NCBI GenBank assembly: GCA_003222065.1
Contig: QHUV01000110.1
Span: 1-9,637, forward strand
Origin: Gemmatimonadota bacterium
GTDB lineage: Bacteria > Gemmatimonadota > Gemmatimonadetes > Gemmatimonadales > Gemmatimonadaceae
Reading direction: 5' to 3'
DNA: 9,637 nt
Below the pieces are notes generated by a model. That model was given only the letters and a program-made list of their open reading frames with translations. It was not told the DNA's origin and did no database searches. Position numbers and translations under genes: made by a program. Position 1 is the stretch's first letter, and each line of letters begins with the position of its first letter. Below are positions 6,773-9,637 of this stretch, piece after piece.

Positions 6773-8485
6773 GTGCTGCTGACGATGGCGACGAGCTCCG
6801 TGCCGCTTGCGCGCAAGGGATTCCAGGCGGTGAAGCGGCTGACGTCGTTCCTGTTTTACGCGCTGATGGACGAGCGGCGCGCCAATCCGACCTGGCACGG
6901 CATCGGCTATATGCCGCCGCCTAACGGTGCGGCCCGCGACGGGGCGCTCACGCTCACGAACATCGATGCTCCCGCGCAACTCGAAGCGGACGTCTGCATC
7001 ATCGGGTCGGGCGCGGGTGGCGGCGTCGTCGCCGCCGAGCTGGCGCGCGCCGGCCGGCATGTGATCGTGTTGGAGCAGGGCCCCGGCGACCAAGCGCCGC
7101 AGTTCGATCATCGTGAGATCGTCGGCACCCAGCGATTGTACCTCGATCGCGGGACCACATCGACGCGCGACCTCGGCGTCGCGATCCTCGCGGGTGCGTG
7201 CGTCGGCGGAGGCACGACCGTCAACTACCAGACATCGCTCCGATTGCCGGACAGGACGCGCGATGAATGGGCGGCGCTCTCAGGACTGCGCATGTTCGCG
7301 GAGGAGAGGTTCTCGAGCGCGTTGGACGCCGTCTGCGACCGCATCAATGTCGGAACGGTCGAGAGCGCGATCAACGGCAACAACGACGCCTTGCGTCGCG
7401 GCTGCAAGGCGTTGGGTTGGAGCTGGCAGCACCTCGCGAGGAACGCGCGCGGCTGCGATCCCACGCAGTGCGGATCGTGCGTGTTCGGCTGTCGCCACGG
7501 CGGGAAGCAGAGCACCGCTGTGACGTTTCTCTGCGACGCCCAGCGCGCGGGCACGACGACGATCGTACCGAATTGCCGCGTCTCGCGCGTGACGTATGAT
7601 CGGTCGCGCGTAACCGGCGTCCGCGCCGTGGCGCGCGACGCCGATTCGGCAATGGGCACCGAATTCCAGGTCACCGTGCGGGCGCGCACTGTCGTCGTCG
7701 CCGCGGGGGGATTGGGGACGCCGGCGCTACTGCTCCGTTCCGGCCTCAAGCACCCAGCGTTAGGCAAGAACCTATATTTGCATCCGACGACCGCCGTCGC
7801 CGGCGTTTACGCGGAAATGGTGCGGCTATGGGAAGGCCCGCCGCAAACGGTGATGTCCGAGGAATACGCGGCGCTGGACGGAAATTTCGGCGTCCGGCTC
7901 GAAGTGTCCCCTGCGCATCCCGGGCTTTTGGCGCTCGCGCTCCCCTGGTTCGGCGCCCGCGATCACCGCCAGCGCATGCAGCGCGCCGCCCATGTGAGCG
8001 CGACGATCGTCCTGACGCGGGACGCGAGTGGCGGGCGAGTTCGCGTTAGGCGCGATGGGCGGGCGGCGATCGAGTATCGCCCCGGTGTGCGCGAGCTGGC
8101 TCACATGAAGCGCGGCCTGGCGGCGGCGGTGCGCGCCCACGTCGCCGCCGGCGCCGAGGAGATCATCACCTTGCACTCCCGTGAGCAGGTGCTCAACGCT
8201 AGAGGGGCAACAACGGCAGCTATCGATAATTATTGTGCGAGCGTGGTAGCGGCCGCGCTCGATCGCAATTGGTCGACGCTGTTCAGTGCGCACCAGATGG
8301 GCACCTGTCGGATGGGGGCTGGGAGGGATACGTCGGTCTGCGATGAACGCGGCGCCGTGCGCGGCATCGATGGCCTGTTCGTTGCCGACGCGAGTCTCTT
8401 TCCGGCCTCATCGGGGGTGAATCCGATGCTGACGGTGATGGCCGTGGCGAAAATCGTCGGCGAGGGGCTAGCAGCCAGGAGTTAG
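6773..8485 (+). CDS. GMC-type FAD oxidoreductase, long-chain alcohol oxidase-like
   Basis: A 570-aa flavoprotein of the GMC superfamily, closest in pattern to long-chain fatty alcohol oxidases, which convert alcohols to aldehydes with reduction of oxygen or another acceptor. The N-terminal KGFQAVKRLTSFLFYALMD stretch (15-33) may associate with membrane. The FAD-binding motif is ADVCIIGSGAGGGVVAAELA (72-91), ending strand VIVLEQG. CVGGGTTVNYQ (143-153) is the second flavin motif. A four-Cys motif spans 228-240 (C228, C233, C236, C240) before RHGGKQST, as in the oxidase family. The second FAD strand is VVVAAGGLGTPALLLRSGL (307-325). The C-terminal active site is SAHQMGTCRMG (505-515, H507) followed by GLFVADASLFPASSGVNPM (534-552). 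GTG at 6773 is the first usable start in frame, but the reading frame appears to continue upstream and there is no well-spaced ribosome binding site. The true 5' end may be damaged or extended. Confidence 0.87.
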   Translation: MLLTMATSSVPLARKGFQAVKRLTSFLFYALMDERRANPTWHGIGYMPPPNGAARDGALTLTNIDAPAQLEADVCIIGSGAGGGVVAAELARAGRHVIVLEQGPGDQAPQFDHREIVGTQRLYLDRGTTSTRDLGVAILAGACVGGGTTVNYQTSLRLPDRTRDEWAALSGLRMFAEERFSSALDAVCDRINVGTVESAINGNNDALRRGCKALGWSWQHLARNARGCDPTQCGSCVFGCRHGGKQSTAVTFLCDAQRAGTTTIVPNCRVSRVTYDRSRVTGVRAVARDADSAMGTEFQVTVRARTVVVAAGGLGTPALLLRSGLKHPALGKNLYLHPTTAVAGVYAEMVRLWEGPPQTVMSEEYAALDGNFGVRLEVSPAHPGLLALALPWFGARDHRQRMQRAAHVSATIVLTRDASGGRVRVRRDGRAAIEYRPGVRELAHMKRGLAAAVRAHVAAGAEEIITLHSREQVLNARGATTAAIDNYCASVVAAALDRNWSTLFSAHQMGTCRMGAGRDTSVCDERGAVRGIDGLFVADASLFPASSGVNPMLTVMAVAKIVGEGLAARS

Positions 8486-8492
8486 GGGCTAG
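8464..8492. repeat. Short direct repeat at the end of the oxidase gene
   Basis: GGGGCTAG occurs at 8464-8471, inside the last codons of the oxidase gene, and again at 8485-8492, starting at the last base of its stop codon. Between them lies CAGCCAGGAGTTA. It may be a remnant of a small tandem or MITE-like sequence, or chance. Confidence 0.35.
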
Positions 8493-8516
8493 TGGAGTGT
8501 TTCCGAAATCTTGATG

Positions 8517-8634
8517 AGCAGGAGTGGGGTCCACGGGGACGTTATGGCAATACTGCCATAGCGTCGAGAGTGCCGATGGTCCAGCGTGGCAATGGCAGTA
8601 TTGCCATAACGCCCCACAGGACCCCACTCCTGCT
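8517..8634. repeat. 118-base imperfect inverted repeat with nested palindromes
   Basis: Two arms face each other across a 34-base loop (8559-8592). The outer 16 bases pair perfectly (8517-8532 with 8619-8634), then 8 bases pair poorly, then 18 bases pair perfectly (8541-8558 with 8593-8610). Each arm also holds its own small palindrome: ATGGCA-ATAC-TGCCAT (8544-8559) on the left and ATGGCA-GTAT-TGCCAT (8592-8607) on the right, centres 48 bases apart. No T-run follows either arm, so it is not a standard intrinsic terminator, although a transcript would fold strongly. It fills most of the gap between the oxidase and the alcohol dehydrogenase genes. Possible identities are a REP- or MITE-like element, a paired operator, or a structured RNA. 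Confidence 0.85.
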
Positions 8635-8675
8635 ATCGCCATCTGGGTTTCGATCTACTAGCGCTAGAATTCGGA

Positions 8676-9637
8676 ATGCGCGCGATGGTGCTGGAACGGG
8701 CACGCCGGGACTTGAGAGAACTCGAAATTCCTCGGCCGGTGCAAGGGCCTGGGCAAGTCCTGATTCGCGTTCGGGCCTGCGCGGTGTGCCGAACCGATCT
8801 CCACATCGTTGATGGCGAGCTCACCGAGCCCAAGCTGCCATTGGTGCTAGGTCACGAGATCGTGGGGATCGTGGAAGGAGATCATGGCGAGGGGCCGCTC
8901 AGGATCGGAGACCGTGTCGGCGTGCCATGGCTGGGTTGGACCTGTGGCGTCTGCGGCTACTGCACGACCGGGCGCGAGAACCTTTGCGATCGCGCGCGCT
9001 TTACCGGCTACAACATCGACGGGGGCTACGCCGAGTATTGCGTCGCCGATGCGCGGTATTGCTTCCCTATTCCCCTGCGGTACGACGACGCGCACGCCGC
9101 ACCGCTGCTGTGCGCGGGACTGATCGGATATCGAGCCTTGCGCTTTGCTGGCGACGCGATGGTGACGAAGCGGTTGGGCATCTACGGCTTCGGCGCGGCA
9201 GCGCACCTCATTGCGCAAGTCGCCGTCGCACGAGGCCAACGTGTGTTTGCCTTCACGCGCCGGGGTGACGAGGAGTCGCAGGCGTTTGCACGAGAATTGG
9301 GCGCGGCGTGGGCAGGAGCGAGCGACGAATCGCCGGAGAGCCTCGATGCCGCGATTATCTTCGCGCCTGTCGGTGGGCTCATTCCGGCCGCACTCCGCGC
9401 CGTCACCAAAGGCGGTACCGTCGTGTGTGCCGGGATTCACATGAGCGACATTCCGGCCTTCCCTTATGACATCCTCTGGGGCGAACGGACACTGCGGTCG
9501 GTAGCGAATCTCAGCCGGCGCGACGGCAACGAGTTTCTCGCGTTGGCGCCGACGGTGCCTGTTCGCACCGAAGTACAATGCTTTCCTCTCGAGAACGCGA
9601 ACGAGGCGCTGGCGGCACTGCGTTCTGGCCGTGTTCG
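8676..9637 (+). CDS. Zinc-dependent alcohol dehydrogenase (3' end outside window)
   Basis: Medium-chain, NAD(P)-dependent zinc alcohol dehydrogenase, interconverting alcohols and aldehydes in the cytoplasm. The first 320 codons are present with no stop. It starts MRAMVLERARRDLRELEIPR. Catalytic-zinc motifs are CAVCRTDLH (35-43, C38) and LGHEIVG (58-64, H60, E61), with C146 in AAPLLCAGLIGYRAL as third ligand. The structural-zinc lobe has C90, C93, C96 and C104 in WTCGVCGYCTTGRENLC. The nucleotide-binding loop is GFGAAAH (171-177). The later CAGIHMSDIPAF and LWGERTLRSVANL blocks fit the adh_fam_2 type of single-domain alcohol dehydrogenases of about 330 residues, so only some ten residues should be missing. 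ATG 8676 is preferred over ATG 8685 because it keeps the usual N-terminal strand. No clear Shine-Dalgarno sequence precedes it. The palindromic element ends 41 bases upstream. Confidence 0.93.
   Translation, partial: MRAMVLERARRDLRELEIPRPVQGPGQVLIRVRACAVCRTDLHIVDGELTEPKLPLVLGHEIVGIVEGDHGEGPLRIGDRVGVPWLGWTCGVCGYCTTGRENLCDRARFTGYNIDGGYAEYCVADARYCFPIPLRYDDAHAAPLLCAGLIGYRALRFAGDAMVTKRLGIYGFGAAAHLIAQVAVARGQRVFAFTRRGDEESQAFARELGAAWAGASDESPESLDAAIIFAPVGGLIPAALRAVTKGGTVVCAGIHMSDIPAFPYDILWGERTLRSVANLSRRDGNEFLALAPTVPVRTEVQCFPLENANEALAALRSGRV

Larger units (their letters stand above)
2410..8050. repeat. Dispersed short word CGTTAGG (eight copies, both strands)
   Basis: CGTTAGG occurs on the plus strand at 2410-2416, 6570-6576, 7758-7764 and 8044-8050. 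On the minus strand (CCTAACG) it occurs at 3717-3723, 4848-4854, 6117-6123 and 6920-6926. Six of the eight extend to CGTTAGGC (all but 6117 and 6570). The copies at 2410 and 4848 are intergenic, just ahead of the creatininase-family and amidohydrolase genes; the other six are inside genes. Found by eye, so a copy could have been missed. Function is unknown. Confidence 0.55.

Noticed and set aside
8517..8634. The inverted repeat read as a CRISPR unit or as an intrinsic terminator
   Set aside because: There is a single facing pair rather than spaced direct repeats, and no T-run follows either arm.
8283..8642. Minus-strand open frame of 119 codons across the palindrome with a repeated LWQYCH
   Set aside because: The repeated peptide is just the nested palindrome translated; the frame runs antisense into the oxidase gene and has no family signal.
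8658..8667. Perfect 10-base palindrome CTAGCGCTAG just ahead of the alcohol dehydrogenase gene
   Set aside because: Same chance expectation; no matching second site was seen, so it was not called an operator.

Overview
The window is GC-rich bacterial chromosome (roughly 60-65% G+C by eye) carrying eight protein-coding genes, two of them cut by the window edges. Gene content and codon style fit a soil bacterium of a high-GC phylum such as Gemmatimonadota or Acidobacteriota. This is inference from the mix of a secreted D-aminoacylase-like lipoprotein, an erythromycin-esterase-family hydrolase, a long-chain alcohol oxidase and a LytS/LytTR pair. No marker gene fixes the taxonomy. There is no rRNA, tRNA, CRISPR array, integrase or transposase.

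Layout. Positions 1-1755 (minus strand) hold a two-gene signalling operon: a four-helix membrane histidine kinase of the LytS type, then a LytTR response regulator that overlaps it by 4 bases (ATGA) and runs off the left edge. Across a 185-base divergent gap, positions 1941-3208 (plus strand) encode a small DoxX-family membrane protein and a creatininase-family metal hydrolase. Converging on these, positions 3303-4673 (minus strand) encode a cytoplasmic erythromycin-esterase-family protein. Divergent from it, positions 4879-6600 (plus strand) encode an exported, probably lipid-anchored D-aminoacylase-like amidohydrolase. Positions 6773-8485 (plus strand) encode a GMC/long-chain-alcohol-oxidase-like flavoprotein whose 5' end looks damaged. 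Positions 8676-9637 (plus strand) encode a zinc alcohol dehydrogenase cut by the right edge.

The genes do not form one obvious pathway. The kinase and regulator work together. The flavin alcohol oxidase and the zinc alcohol dehydrogenase could act on related alcohol substrates, but they are separated by a 118-base palindromic element and need not be co-transcribed. The creatininase homologue and the D-aminoacylase homologue are both C-N bond hydrolases, but they lie apart with an opposite-strand gene between them.

The most unusual observations are: (1) a long, nearly perfect inverted repeat between the two alcohol-oxidising genes, with a smaller palindrome nested in each arm; (2) a 7-base word, CGTTAGG, present eight times on both strands, several times at the cost of rare codons; (3) loss of the usual His-x-His and Cys metal-ligand motifs in the D-aminoacylase homologue; (4) a probable frameshift or deletion at the 5' end of the flavoprotein gene. 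I saw no clear multi-gene defence or other new system.
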